Shown piece after piece: positions 52,630 to 61,854 of a DNA stretch of 64,000 nucleotides. Position 1 is the stretch's first letter. Each line of letters starts with the position of its first letter. The stretch comes from Methanohalophilus euhalobius. Lineage in GTDB: Archaea > Halobacteriota > Methanosarcinia > Methanosarcinales > Methanosarcinaceae. The stretch lies in assembly GCF_900215215.1 (NCBI RefSeq), contig NZ_OBDR01000009.1, positions 1 through 64,000 of the forward strand. Direction: 5' to 3'. Under the pieces are notes generated by a model, which ran no database searches, was not told where the DNA came from, and was given only the letters and a program-made list of their open reading frames with translations. A program made the translations under genes and the position numbers.

Positions 52630-53805
52630 ATGAACAATATAGTCATTATAAGATACGGTGAACTGTCCCTGAAAAGTCCGGGTGTGCGTAATTTTTTCGA
52701 ACGTACACTGGTTAATAATCTTAAAGCAATGCTTGAGCAGCAGGCAGTTTCATATAATGAAGTTATCAGGGACAGGGGGCGTATTTTTGTCGAATCCGAT
52801 GATCCGGCAGCCGCAGAAGTATGTTCGAATGTTTTCGGGGTGGTCTCTACCTCTTTTGCCCGTAAAGTCGATCCAAATTTGAAATCAGCCGCAGAGGAAT
52901 GTGCTGCAATCGCTGGTGATTTCATCGCAGAATCCGAATCATTTGCAATCCGTCCACGTCGCTCAGGGAATCATTCTTTTACCTCCACAGATTTAGGGCG
53001 AAGTTGTGGGGATGCGGTTTATGAGAAACTTGAATCACTGGGAAGGAATCCTTCGGTGAATCTTGATAATCCTGATAAAGAGATCTTTGTGGAAATGAGG
53101 CAAAACGCCGCTTATGTGTTTACGGGTATTTCCAAAGGCATGGGTGGTCTGCCGGTGGGTACTCAGGGTAAAATGGTAGTTCTGTTATCAGGGGGAATCG
53201 ATTCTCCGGTTGCTGCCTGGTTGCTGATGAGAAGGGGTGTAAAGGTCATTCCGGTATTCTGCAATAATGCACCCTTTTCCGATGAGGCAACCCGGCAGAA
53301 AGCCATCAAATGTGTGAAAGTGCTTAACGAATGGTCTGCCGGCAACCCCATGAAAATGTATGAAGTTCCCAATGGAAAAAATTTGCAGGCAATTCGGGAC
53401 AACTGTTCTCTCAAAAATACCTGCATATTATGCAAGAGGGCGATGTACAGGATTGCTTTTGAAGTTATGGAAAAAGAAAAAGCATCAGGTATTATTACCG
53501 GGTCATCTCTGGGTCAGGTGGCTTCCCAGACAACTTTCAACCTGCATGCTGAAATTTATGGTCTGGGATTTCCTATATATCATCCGCTCATAAGTTTTGA
53601 TAAGACTGAGATTATCGATATGGCTAAAAAAATAGGTACTTTTGATATATCCATACTCAGTTCTGCAGGATGTGGAGCTGTCCCTGAACGTCCGGAGGTA
53701 AGGGCTATGTATGATGCGGTAGTTGAAGAGGAAGCAAAACTGGATGTTGATGGTCTTATTGACGATTCCCTGGCAAATGCCAAGGTATTGTATGAGTTTG
53801 AGTGA
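52630..53805 (+). CDS. thiI: tRNA 4-thiouridine synthetase ThiI
   Basis: Adenylates and thiolates uridine 8 of tRNA. The 391-residue archaeal form has an N-terminal ferredoxin-like and THUMP region (VFGVVSTSFARKVDPNL, FAIRPRRSGNHSFTSTDLGR) and a PP-loop domain with LLSGGIDSPVAAWLL. A CxxC pair follows in NTCILCKRAMYRIA. The C-terminal rhodanese domain of E. coli ThiI is absent, as usual in archaea, so sulfur is supplied differently. No Shine-Dalgarno precedes the ATG and a TATA-like ATATTTTATG lies about 45 bases upstream. Confidence 0.95.
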   Translation: MNNIVIIRYGELSLKSPGVRNFFERTLVNNLKAMLEQQAVSYNEVIRDRGRIFVESDDPAAAEVCSNVFGVVSTSFARKVDPNLKSAAEECAAIAGDFIAESESFAIRPRRSGNHSFTSTDLGRSCGDAVYEKLESLGRNPSVNLDNPDKEIFVEMRQNAAYVFTGISKGMGGLPVGTQGKMVVLLSGGIDSPVAAWLLMRRGVKVIPVFCNNAPFSDEATRQKAIKCVKVLNEWSAGNPMKMYEVPNGKNLQAIRDNCSLKNTCILCKRAMYRIAFEVMEKEKASGIITGSSLGQVASQTTFNLHAEIYGLGFPIYHPLISFDKTEIIDMAKKIGTFDISILSSAGCGAVPERPEVRAMYDAVVEEEAKLDVDGLIDDSLANAKVLYEFE

Positions 53806-53839
53806 AAATAAGGCTTGATAGGGTTAAACTATCAAGGAA

Positions 53840-53980
53840 TTAAAAACCCTCCAGCCATCTTGTAAGCAGAATTGCGTAGAGGGCAAGTATTACAAGCCCT
53901 AATGCAACTTTTGCGTTTTCATGTTCTACCGCCCACGCTGTTGACAAAAAATCATCAGGTATATAGTCTTCGATTCCCAT
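53840..53980 (-). CDS. Small single-pass membrane protein (46 residues)
   Basis: The ORF begins MGIEDYIPDDFLSTAWAVEH and ends in one hydrophobic helix (VALGLVILALYAILL) and TRWLEGF. GGTGG lies just before the ATG. An acidic soluble start with a C-terminal anchor suggests a tail-anchored or membrane-subunit microprotein. Function unknown. It converges with thiI, 34 bases away. Confidence 0.6.
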   Translation of the reverse strand: MGIEDYIPDDFLSTAWAVEHENAKVALGLVILALYAILLTRWLEGF

Positions 53981-54226
53981 TTAACCACCCTATAAAAATG
54001 GATGTTTATGTTATATCTGCTTTTTGTCATGGTAATTTTGTCTGTACAGGTAGGGACGATTCTGGTGCCCTGATGGATGTTGTATTGTGGTTGGGCCAGG
54101 ACACTTCTTCATTTTTTGTAGACTATGCATTGGATCCTGTAGCATTGAATTGATTTATGAATAGGGCAAACAGGATAATAAAAAGAAAATGAAGGACTTA
54201 TATCAGATTTATTTAAGCTTGTGACG

Positions 54227-54298
54227 TGGACCTGGCGGGATTCGAACCCGCGGCCTTTACGTTGCGAACGTAACGATCTTCCCCTGATCTACAAGCCC
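54227..54298 (-). tRNA. tRNA-Ala (CGC)
   Basis: On the minus strand the acceptor GGGCTTG pairs with CAGGTCC (with G-U pairs). The anticodon arm is TTACG-TTCGCAA-CGTAA with anticodon CGC, and the T arm is GCGGG-TTCGAAT-CCCGC. Discriminator A is at 54227; no CCA is encoded. Confidence 0.93.
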
Positions 54299-54320
54299 AA
54301 AAAAAAGACTGTGAAGACCT

Positions 54321-54590
54321 TCAGACAGGTCTTCCTACTTCTTCTACCTGTACGCTTTCGACGCCTTCGATAGTTGCTATGGCTTCCTCAACAGGCTCGG
54401 TTCCGCCTTCCAGGTCGCCTACAAGAACTGTAGCTTTAATGGCCTTGAGGCCAAAAGCGATAGGTTCATCGGCAGTTCCGAAGAGTTCTGAACCTTCAGG
54501 TAAAACATCTGCAATCTTTGCTTTGATCTCTTCTAGATCTCTTTCTACGCCATCTGGCATTATTTTAATAGTAGCTGCAACATCTCCCAT
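54321..54590 (-). CDS. ef1B: Elongation factor 1-beta
   Basis: An 89-residue nucleotide-exchange factor for archaeal EF-1 alpha. The sequence starts MGDVAATIKIMPDGVERDLE and ends VEEAIATIEGVESVQVEEVG, typical of the family; length is normal. It lies nine bases downstream of a zinc-finger gene, an arrangement common in archaea, and directly upstream of tRNA-Ala on the same strand. Confidence 0.95.
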   Translation of the reverse strand: MGDVAATIKIMPDGVERDLEEIKAKIADVLPEGSELFGTADEPIAFGLKAIKATVLVGDLEGGTEPVEEAIATIEGVESVQVEEVGRPV

Positions 54591-54599
54591 ATTTACACC

Positions 54600-54764
54600 T
54601 CATGGACCCATGAATCCACATTTAGGACAGACGTAATTGTTACTCTGCTGTCTGCATTTTATGCATCTTCCAAGTTCGGTGTCACATTCGGGGCATGCAA
54701 AACGTGCAAAACCCTTGTCCGAAAGGTGTACACCGCAGGAGGTACAGTAATTGACCTTCTCCAT
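54600..54764 (-). CDS. Small zinc-finger protein upstream of EF-1 beta (HVO_2753-like)
   Basis: A 54-residue protein with four CxxC units: YCTSCG, FACPEC, GRCIKC and YVCPKC, enough for two zinc ions. AAGGAGA lies seven bases before ATG 54764; the longer frame upstream is not coding. The family is conserved next to EF-1 beta in archaea and is thought to bind nucleic acid or ribosomes, but the role is not settled. Confidence 0.88.
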   Translation of the reverse strand: MEKVNYCTSCGVHLSDKGFARFACPECDTELGRCIKCRQQSNNYVCPKCGFMGP

Positions 54765-54829
54765 TGTATTTCTCCTTATTGTGATTTTACTATAAGTATG
54801 ACGGATTGAGTACATAATCCGTATATAAT

Positions 54830-55459
54830 TTAAAATTTCCCCCTGATGTAGGTACCTGTATCTCTGTTTCCCATAATAGCCCCTGTTATTCTGGAAAAAT
54901 AGTTGCCATTTACAATAGTGCAATTCATTTCATGTTGTTTAAGGTAGTGTGGAAGATAGGAATCCACACAACTCTGTCCCATTCTTATGATGTCAGAAGC
55001 GGTAATTTCCCGTAATAATTTTCCCTGTTCCAGGATCCCGTCCACATCTGTTACTTTAATATATTCTGCTCCCATCATTTGGGCAAATTTTGCACCTATT
55101 GTGTCGGATGTGACCTTCCACGAATGAGGCAGGTCGTCGCTATCTGTAAGAAGTCTGTAGGGTAGCAGAATTCGTATCCCTTCAACAGGTCTGAGAGTAA
55201 CGGTTGTTTCAATTTTCGTTTTTTCCCTGAGGTATATGCCGTACTGTTCCATGGACAGGATTGCCAGCCAGTGAGAGATATCATCATTAAAACCTGCTCT
55301 CTTTTCCATATCCCTTATTCTATCTGCAAAGGGTCCTCCGCCGGGAACCACGAGCAACTGTACTTTTTTACCCTTTGCCCAACTTTTCAGTGACAGCAGT
55401 AATTCAGGCCCCTGTTTTATCAGACTCCCGCCCAACTTTAATACAACTTTTTCTTTCAT
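54830..55459 (-). CDS. mfnE: Methanofuran biosynthesis kinase (MfnE-like, amino-acid-kinase fold)
   Basis: A 209-residue kinase of the aspartate/uridylate kinase fold, starting [17 protein letters not shown] with [16 protein letters not shown] and [26 protein letters not shown]. MfnE phosphorylates the aminomethylfuran phosphate precursor to the diphosphate in methanofuran synthesis. It follows mfnF by 13 bases and mfnD on the same strand. The fold alone is not diagnostic; the assignment relies on the cluster. Confidence 0.83.
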   Translation of the reverse strand: MKEKVVLKLGGSLIKQGPELLLSLKSWAKGKKVQLLVVPGGGPFADRIRDMEKRAGFNDDISHWLAILSMEQYGIYLREKTKIETTVTLRPVEGIRILLPYRLLTDSDDLPHSWKVTSDTIGAKFAQMMGAEYIKVTDVDGILEQGKLLREITASDIIRMGQSCVDSYLPHYLKQHEMNCTIVNGNYFSRITGAIMGNRDTGTYIRGKF

Positions 55460-55472
55460 GTTTTCTTCAGTT

Positions 55473-56435
55473 TCACTCCAGCAGATTGGCTACTGCATAG
55501 GCGGGGAATACCTTTGATACATCAAGGCTCCATTTCTCTGCAAGTGATATGCACTCAATACCCAGTTCTTCACATGTGGTTTTGATCAAAAATTCGCCAA
55601 GTCCTGCTGCCAGGACAATATTAATGTCGTGTTTGTGGCAAAGTTCTGAGATTGCTTCTGAGAGCTTTTCTTTCTGTCTATCCTTTACAGCCACTGCTAT
55701 CTTTCTGACATCTGCCATGTCAATTTCATTCAGGTCTGCGCAGACAACCCTTGCAAGTCTTCTGGCAGCCTCTTTTTCTGATTTTCCATGCCCGTCAGCA
55801 GTTTCACATGTGTATGCATCTTCATCGATATATGACAGGAGGAGGTAAGCATCCGCGCTTGTGGCAAAGAGTTCAGAGGCGACTTGGCAATTCCCCGGCC
55901 TTATCGCCACACTATCCAGCAGGGCAGCGATATTTGTCCTCAGGATTCCCTGATACAATAATTCATTGTTTGCAAGACGTTGTGTATCGGTATTGTGTGC
56001 AATTACTTTCCCGTTTTTTACAGGGATTAAATCACTTGTAGTACTGCCCATATCCACAAATAGGCAATCTTTCATTTTTCTGGCAATGAAACTTGCAGAA
56101 GCCATCCAGTTTGCTGCGGCAAGGGAGGCGGGATTTTGTGTATGTTTTATAAAATTGCCTTCCTGGTCCAGAAAATCAATCTCACAGTCAAAACTATCTC
56201 TTACGATATCCATAATGCCAACAACCCCTGCTGTTTTGTCTTCGTAACAATCGGCAAGTTCTCCGGTCATCACAACGCCCACATGAGATGGATTGTGCTT
56301 TTTTGAGATATTTTTCAGAACCGTTGGAAGTTTTGTTTCTTTCCAGAGGGGTACATAGTGAAGTTCACAGACAGCGCCGTCGGAGGAGGCTATTTTTGTA
56401 TTTGCCCCTCCGATATCTATCCCGAGTTTTTTCAT
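55473..56435 (-). CDS. mfnF: Methanofuran biosynthesis condensing enzyme (MfnF-like)
   Basis: A 320-residue protein of the hydantoinase/acetate kinase fold, starting LGIDIGGANTKIASSDG with FVDMGSTTSDLIPVKNGKVI in the middle. MfnF joins the aminomethylfuran diphosphate to gamma-glutamyl-tyramine in methanofuran synthesis. Its start overlaps the mfnD stop (ATGA-type overlap, 56432-56435), so the two are coupled. Length and glycine-rich nucleotide motifs match the family. Confidence 0.85.
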   Translation of the reverse strand: MKKLGIDIGGANTKIASSDGAVCELHYVPLWKETKLPTVLKNISKKHNPSHVGVVMTGELADCYEDKTAGVVGIMDIVRDSFDCEIDFLDQEGNFIKHTQNPASLAAANWMASASFIARKMKDCLFVDMGSTTSDLIPVKNGKVIAHNTDTQRLANNELLYQGILRTNIAALLDSVAIRPGNCQVASELFATSADAYLLLSYIDEDAYTCETADGHGKSEKEAARRLARVVCADLNEIDMADVRKIAVAVKDRQKEKLSEAISELCHKHDINIVLAAGLGEFLIKTTCEELGIECISLAEKWSLDVSKVFPAYAVANLLE

Positions 56436-57355
56436 AAAAGGTCCTCCTTTCGGAATTCATAATTGCCGGTAATATGTACTGTTGGTGGTAAATTCTCTTC
56501 CATAGCACCAATCAACAATTCTCCGATTTGGGGTTTGATTATTTTGCAGATACCCACAAGCGAAGTGGTAGGCCTGGGATTTATGTCTATTACATAGGGC
56601 CTGTCACCCATTACAATATCAACACCTGTGTACCCCCTGCATCCAAGTGCCCGGGCCGCCCTTTTTGCAGTATCAATAATCAGTTCCCTGTCAGGTGTTT
56701 CATAGGGGGTTATTCCTCCTTTGTAATCGATGGCAGTTCTATCCCCCTTTCCTGTAATTTCTATGTACTGGCGATTGATTGTCAGGGGAAGAGGCGCATT
56801 GGCACAGACAAGACTCACACTCAGGTGTTCTCCTTCTACATATTCGGTTACGACCATGTCCTGGGATATTGAAGGATTGGATGTAATGATCGTATTCTCT
56901 GCAGCACATCCATAACGGGGTTTAACCACATAATTGGTATCTTTTTTGAGCTCTTCCACCGTTTCAACAAGTCGGGGTGTAGATATTCCATTTTTTTCAA
57001 GGATTTTTCCGCACTTGAATTTATCCGCACACTCCCGGATGACCTTCGGGGATGATCCCATATTTGAGGTATATTCTTCTATTTCTTCCACAAGCCCCGC
57101 AAGCAGGTCATCGGGTGCAATTACCAGTGCAGCATCACATTTTTTGCCCTCGTCCTGTAAAACCGTCTTTATATTCTCTTCAGTACAGTATACAGGTGTG
57201 CCGACCTGGATTTCGGTTGCAGATGTCGTATATTTGATCTCATGATGGCCTGCGACAAAGCTTTCTGCAAGGCTTTTTAGCATGGCTTTACCCTCAAGCA
57301 GGAAGGTACCTCCCATTCCGGTACTTGTGGCATATTCGCAAATTAAGATGTTCAT
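56432..57355 (-). CDS. mfnD: Tyramine-glutamate ligase (MfnD-like, ATP-grasp)
   Basis: A 307-residue ATP-grasp ligase that attaches glutamate to tyramine in methanofuran synthesis. It starts MNILICEYATSTGMGGTF. The ATP-binding lysine lies in YVVKPRYGCAAENTII, followed by VTEYVEGEHLSVSLVCAN and the metal site VIDINPRPTTSLVGI. It is first in the mfnD-mfnF-mfnE operon. No ribosome site precedes the ATG, and a TATA box 24 bases away suggests a leaderless mRNA. Confidence 0.86.
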   Translation of the reverse strand: MNILICEYATSTGMGGTFLLEGKAMLKSLAESFVAGHHEIKYTTSATEIQVGTPVYCTEENIKTVLQDEGKKCDAALVIAPDDLLAGLVEEIEEYTSNMGSSPKVIRECADKFKCGKILEKNGISTPRLVETVEELKKDTNYVVKPRYGCAAENTIITSNPSISQDMVVTEYVEGEHLSVSLVCANAPLPLTINRQYIEITGKGDRTAIDYKGGITPYETPDRELIIDTAKRAARALGCRGYTGVDIVMGDRPYVIDINPRPTTSLVGICKIIKPQIGELLIGAMEENLPPTVHITGNYEFRKEDLL

Positions 57356-57370
57356 ATTTCGAGAAATGTT

Positions 57371-57384
57371 TTATTTAATATATG
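57371..57384 (-). promoter_or_regulatory. TATA box of the mfn operon
   Basis: On the minus strand CATATATTAAATAA is centred about 24 bases before the mfnD ATG at 57355, placing transcription start at or close to the start codon. Confidence 0.5.
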
Positions 57385-57454
57385 CTTTGGGTTTATATCG
57401 CTGAGACAATAAATATATACTATCAGGACCTCTTTTTTGCAGAGAGGGATGGAT

Positions 57455-57862
57455 ATGGAAATGTCAGAAAATCCTTTTATTCAGGCACTGTTAATATCTT
57501 TTGCAATGGCAATTTTCATGGTGGGTATGGCCATGGGTATAATGCAAATAGTAACCACCGGTTCAAACCCCGTACCTTATGCTATTATACTTTTGGTGTT
57601 CGCCATAATCTTCATTCTTGGCTCTGTTTTCTTTGAAAAGAGAGGGGCTGACGAATTGGGATCAATTGCTGGTGCAGCACTTGTATCCTCGGTAAGTACC
57701 TTTTCAATCATCTCTTTTCTGGGAGGACTGAGTTTTGCTTTTAATGATGGACTTTTTTCCATAGGATGGAATAGACTAGTTTCTGCACTGGCGATTTGTA
57801 TGATTGTTAGTATGTTGGTTGTCAAATTCTTCTCTTACAGGATCCAGAACCAGTATTCCTGA
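57455..57862 (+). CDS. Four-helix membrane protein, unknown function
   Basis: A 135-residue protein with four hydrophobic helices (ALLISFAMAIFMVGMAMGIM, AIILLVFAIIFILGSVFF, VSSVSTFSIISFLGGLSF, ALAICMIVSMLVVKFF) and a short hydrophilic C-terminus. ATG 57455 lies six bases after GAGAGGG; nearby in-frame ATGs at 57449 and 57461 are alternatives. I do not recognise the family. It is divergent from the mfn operon and precedes grpE by about 100 bases with a promoter-like CTATTTATAGA between. Confidence 0.7.
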   Translation: MEMSENPFIQALLISFAMAIFMVGMAMGIMQIVTTGSNPVPYAIILLVFAIIFILGSVFFEKRGADELGSIAGAALVSSVSTFSIISFLGGLSFAFNDGLFSIGWNRLVSALAICMIVSMLVVKFFSYRIQNQYS

Positions 57863-57968
57863 TTAGATACTCTCTTCCCACAAACTATTTATAGAATATC
57901 ATACATCCAATTCATTGCAATTTCTATTATAAGTTGGACCGCTCAATACACAGGCGGAGATGTCAGTG

Positions 57969-58553
57969 ATGGTAGGTAAAGATAAACAAGAAGATGATAA
58001 CTCCTCAGATGCGGGATATTCTCCTGAAGAGCTGGAACAGCTGGTTCAGGAAAAGGATGCGGAAATTGCATCTCTGAAGGAAGACCTTTTGCGTAAGAGA
58101 GCAGAATTCGATAATTTCCGTAAACGTACCCGCAAGGAGCAGGAAGAATTCCGCAATTTTGCGGTGGAAAACCTAATGATGGAATTGCTTGATGTCTATG
58201 ATAATTTCGAGAGGGCCATTGAGTCCGCTCACAATACCAATGATGTGGATTCGGTGGTTGAAGGGGTAGAAATGGTGTTCAGGCAATTTGTATCGATCCT
58301 GGAAAAAGAAGGTCTCAAAAGGATTGAATGTGAAGGTGAGGAATTTGACCCATCCGAACATGAAGCCATGATGCACGTTGAACATGCGGATCATCCTGAC
58401 AATACTATCATTGATGTTTGTAAACCTGGATACAAGTTAAATTCCAGGATAATCCGGCCCGCTATGGTGACGGTCTCCAAGAACACTTCTTCTGACAAAG
58501 AGGAGAAGTCTTCTGACAAAGAGGAGAAGTGTTCTGACAAAGAAGAGAAGTAA
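57969..58553 (+). CDS. grpE: GrpE, nucleotide-exchange factor of DnaK
   Basis: Releases ADP from DnaK. The 194-residue protein has a long N-terminal coiled coil (EELEQLVQEKDAEIASLKED, RAEFDNFRKRTRKEQEEF) and a beta domain with EGEEFDPSEHEAMMHVEH and RIIRPAMVTVSK. ATG 57969 lies nine bases after GGAG, whereas ATG 57960 touches that site. The C-terminus is extended by three copies of a seven-residue acidic/lysine repeat (SSDKEEK-like). It heads the grpE-dnaK-dnaJ cluster, a bacterial-type chaperone set present in mesophilic archaea. Confidence 0.94.
   Translation: MVGKDKQEDDNSSDAGYSPEELEQLVQEKDAEIASLKEDLLRKRAEFDNFRKRTRKEQEEFRNFAVENLMMELLDVYDNFERAIESAHNTNDVDSVVEGVEMVFRQFVSILEKEGLKRIECEGEEFDPSEHEAMMHVEHADHPDNTIIDVCKPGYKLNSRIIRPAMVTVSKNTSSDKEEKSSDKEEKCSDKEEK
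58488..58550 (+). repeat. Three 21-bp tandem repeats at the grpE 3' end
   Basis: Units start at 58488, 58509 and 58530 and encode SSDKEEK, SSDKEEK and CSDKEEK just before the stop. Units 1 and 2 are identical in sequence; unit 3 differs at a few positions. Confidence 0.9.
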
Positions 58554-58622
58554 AGTTCATTGAAATGAATAGATAAGAAATATCAACTATAAATCTGATA
58601 ATATTACAAAGAGGTAATCTAT

Positions 58623-60494
58623 ATGGGTAAAATACTTGGAATTGATCTGGGAACTACAAATTCCTGCATGGCAGTGATTGAAGGTGGCGAACCAACTGTA
58701 TTACCGAATGCAGAAGGCAGCAGGACGACTCCCTCTGTAGTTGGATTCTCAAAAAAGGGAGAAAAACTTGTGGGTCAGGTAGCCAAAAGACAGATGGTAG
58801 CAAATCCGAATAATACGGTAAGCTCAATCAAACGTCATATTGGAGAAGGGGACTATCAGGTAACTCTCAACGGCAAGGAATATACGCCACAGGAAATTTC
58901 TGCAATGATACTGCGCAAACTCAAGGAAGATGCAGAAAGTTACCTTGGTGAAACAATTACAGATGCTGTAATCACAGTCCCTGCTTATTTCAACGACTCT
59001 CAGAGACAGGCTACAAAGGATGCCGGTAAGATCGCAGGGCTTGAAGTTAAGAGGATTATAAATGAGCCCACAGCCGCTTCTCTGGCATATGGACTGGACA
59101 AGGAAACCGGTGACCACAAGATTCTTGTTTACGATCTCGGGGGCGGTACTTTTGATGTGTCCATCCTTGAGTTGGGAGACGGCGTTTTTGAAGTACTATC
59201 CACAAGTGGTGATACCCATCTTGGAGGAGATGACTTCGATGACAGGATTGTCAACCACATCATAAGTGAATTCAAAAAGGAAGAAGGTATCGATCTATCC
59301 GGTGACAAGGCAGCAATGCAAAGATTCAAAGATGCCGCGGAGAAGGCCAAGATTGAATTATCCGGTGTTGGTACCACAAATATCAACCTTCCTTTCATTA
59401 CAGCTGATTCAAACGGCCAGCCAAAACATGTCGACATAGATATAACGAGGGCACAGTTCGAAAAGATGACCGAGGATCTTATCGACAAGACCCTCCAATC
59501 CATGAAAAAAGCTCTCAGCGATGCAAATCTTAAAACTTCAGATATCGAAAAGGTGCTGCTTATCGGTGGTTCTACCAGGATGCCTGCAGTCGTCAGGACT
59601 GTGAAGGAATTCATCGGTAAGGATCCGTACAAGAATATCAATCCTGATGAAGCGGTTGCTGTAGGTGCTGCCATACAGGCCGGTGTAATGGGAGGAGAAG
59701 TTGAAGATGTATTGCTGCTGGATGTCACTCCTCTTACCCTGGGTATCGAAACAATGGGTGGTGTCGCAACACCCTTGATTGAGAGAAATACCACAATTCC
59801 TACACGTAAGAGTCAGGTGTTCTCGACAGCTGCGGATAACCAGAGTTCTGTGGAAATTCACGTATTGCAGGGTGAAAGAGGCATTGCTTCTGCCAATAAG
59901 ACCCTTGGACGTTTTATCCTTGACGGCATACCACCTGCACCGCGTGGAATACCACAGATCGAAGTAACTTTCGATATAGATGCCAATGGTATCCTCCATG
60001 TTTCTGCAAAAGATAAGGGAACCGGCAAAGAGCAATCTATAACAATCGAGAAGCCAGGTGGTCTTTCTGATGAGGAGATCGACCAGATGGTCAAGGATGC
60101 AGAGGCACATGCTGAAGAGGATAAGGCTAAGAAAGAAGAGGTTGAGGCAAGGAATAATGCACAAACTCTGGTAAGTTCTGCCGAGAAGGCTCTCAAGGAG
60201 GCAGGAGACATTGCTTCAGATGAGCAGAAATCCAAGGTAGAATCTGCGATTTCGGATCTCAATACTGCTCTTGAAGGTAGTGACATTGAAGCAATCAAGA
60301 GTAAAACCGAGGCTCTGCAGGAAGCAATGTATGAAATCTCTGCTCTTCTTTACCAGAAGGCACAGGAAGAGGCTGAGGCTTCTGGACAGGCAGCAGGCGG
60401 AGAAGGTGCTTCTACATCTGGTGCTGAAGGTGGATCAGATGAAGATGTTGTCGATGCTGACTTTGAAGAAGTAGACGACAACGACAAAAAGTAA
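58623..60494 (+). CDS. dnaK: DnaK (Hsp70) chaperone
   Basis: An ATP-driven folding chaperone, 623 residues. The nucleotide domain starts [16 protein letters not shown] and holds [14 protein letters not shown] and [13 protein letters not shown]. The substrate domain includes [18 protein letters not shown], and the C-terminal lid ends in an acidic tail ([16 protein letters not shown]). AGAGGT precedes the ATG. It lies between grpE and dnaJ with short gaps and its own terminator-like hairpin downstream. Confidence 0.98.
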   Translation: MGKILGIDLGTTNSCMAVIEGGEPTVLPNAEGSRTTPSVVGFSKKGEKLVGQVAKRQMVANPNNTVSSIKRHIGEGDYQVTLNGKEYTPQEISAMILRKLKEDAESYLGETITDAVITVPAYFNDSQRQATKDAGKIAGLEVKRIINEPTAASLAYGLDKETGDHKILVYDLGGGTFDVSILELGDGVFEVLSTSGDTHLGGDDFDDRIVNHIISEFKKEEGIDLSGDKAAMQRFKDAAEKAKIELSGVGTTNINLPFITADSNGQPKHVDIDITRAQFEKMTEDLIDKTLQSMKKALSDANLKTSDIEKVLLIGGSTRMPAVVRTVKEFIGKDPYKNINPDEAVAVGAAIQAGVMGGEVEDVLLLDVTPLTLGIETMGGVATPLIERNTTIPTRKSQVFSTAADNQSSVEIHVLQGERGIASANKTLGRFILDGIPPAPRGIPQIEVTFDIDANGILHVSAKDKGTGKEQSITIEKPGGLSDEEIDQMVKDAEAHAEEDKAKKEEVEARNNAQTLVSSAEKALKEAGDIASDEQKSKVESAISDLNTALEGSDIEAIKSKTEALQEAMYEISALLYQKAQEEAEASGQAAGGEGASTSGAEGGSDEDVVDADFEEVDDNDKK

Positions 60495-60503
60495 TCGAAT
60501 TCA

Positions 60504-60532
60504 GGCAGGATTCCTCCCTGCCTATTATATTT
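60504..60532 (+). terminator. Hairpin between dnaK and dnaJ
   Basis: GGCAGG (60504-60509) pairs with CCTGCC (60517-60522) and is followed by TATTATATTTTAT. It may end or weaken dnaK transcription, and the AT-rich tail may also serve as the dnaJ promoter. Confidence 0.55.
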
Positions 60533-60564
60533 TATAAACAAAAGACATCTTTACAGGTTTTCCC

Positions 60565-61761
60565 ATGTCTACAAAGCGTGATTACTACGAAATACTGGGT
60601 ATTTCCAAGGACGCATCAGCCAGCGATATAAAGAAAGCTTATCGAAAGCTTGCAATGAAATACCATCCGGACAAAAATAAGGAACCGGATGCTGAGGAAA
60701 AGTTCAAGGAGATATCCGAAGCCTACGCCGTCCTTTCTGATGAGGAAAAGAGAGCACAATATGATCGCTTCGGACACGCGGGAATTGATAACCAGTATTC
60801 GGAAGAAGATATATTCCGCACAGCCGATTTCGGAGGTTTCGAGGATATCCTCGAGCATATCTTCGGCGGCGGTTTCGGTGATTTTGGTGGTTTTGGCGGT
60901 TTCGGCGGTTCACGCAGCTCACGCAGGGGCCCACAGAGAGGTTCTGACCTGAGATATGACATGGATATTACCCTCAAACAGGCTGCATTCGGAGACAAGG
61001 TTAACATCGATGTCCCAAGGGCTCAGAATTGTGACACCTGTGGTGGGACCGGGGCCAAACCCGGTACAGAACCAGTCAACTGTTCTAACTGCGGTGGCAG
61101 TGGACAGGTAACCCATGCCCGTCGTACTCCCCTTGGTAATTTTATGACAGCCACTACCTGTGACAAATGTCACGGCAGGGGACAGATAATCGAATCGCCC
61201 TGTGAAACCTGTAATGGTACCGGCAAAGTCCGAAAGACAAAGACCATTGAGGTAAACATCCCTAAAGGTGTGGAAACCGGTCTGCGTTTGAAAATGACTG
61301 GAGAAGGAGAAGCCGGAAGTCCAGGTGCCCCGCCGGGGGATCTTTACATTGTCCTTCATGTTAAGCCTCATGAATTCTTTGAAAGGATGGGTGACGATAT
61401 AGTATGTGAAATCCCTATCTCATTTGCACAGGCTGCTCTGGGTGACAGCATCCAGGTTCCCACTCTTTACGGTGATGTAAAGATGAATATAAAACCCGGT
61501 ACACAGACCCATTCAGTATTGCGTCTGAAAGGCAAGGGGATGCCGCATCTGCATGGGCATGGACAGGGGGACCAACTAGTAAAAGTTATCGTGCAGACTC
61601 CTACAAAGCTCAATGAGGAGCAGAAAAAGCTTCTCAGGGAATTTGACAGTTTGGGTGGAGGATCAGCCGGTTCAGGTAAAGGTGGTGTTTTTGATAAATT
61701 CAAAAATGCTTTTGAATCTGTAATCTCTCCTGATGACTCTCCGGGCGATTCTCCTGCCTGA
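60565..61761 (+). CDS. dnaJ: DnaJ (Hsp40) co-chaperone
   Basis: Stimulates DnaK ATPase and delivers substrates. The 398-residue type I protein has a J domain (residues ~5-70) with the HPD motif in [11 protein letters not shown] Gly/Phe-rich linker follows ([18 protein letters not shown]), then four zinc-binding repeats: [24 protein letters not shown] and CETCNGTG. Two C-terminal substrate-binding domains complete it. AGGT lies six bases before the ATG. All motifs are intact. Confidence 0.97.
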   Translation: MSTKRDYYEILGISKDASASDIKKAYRKLAMKYHPDKNKEPDAEEKFKEISEAYAVLSDEEKRAQYDRFGHAGIDNQYSEEDIFRTADFGGFEDILEHIFGGGFGDFGGFGGFGGSRSSRRGPQRGSDLRYDMDITLKQAAFGDKVNIDVPRAQNCDTCGGTGAKPGTEPVNCSNCGGSGQVTHARRTPLGNFMTATTCDKCHGRGQIIESPCETCNGTGKVRKTKTIEVNIPKGVETGLRLKMTGEGEAGSPGAPPGDLYIVLHVKPHEFFERMGDDIVCEIPISFAQAALGDSIQVPTLYGDVKMNIKPGTQTHSVLRLKGKGMPHLHGHGQGDQLVKVIVQTPTKLNEEQKKLLREFDSLGGGSAGSGKGGVFDKFKNAFESVISPDDSPGDSPA

Positions 61762-61854
61762 TTTTTCTTTTTTTCAGTAAGCTTTAACAATAATAGCATA
61801 TATTATCGCCCAATCCAGTTCATTATTTCATGTTAATTGGATAGAGGTACTTTT

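Noticed and set aside
53998-54153. Plus-strand 51-codon ORF between thiI and tRNA-Ala
   Set aside because: No Shine-Dalgarno or well-spaced TATA box, no recognisable motif, and the longer frame containing it only shadows the minus-strand microprotein.
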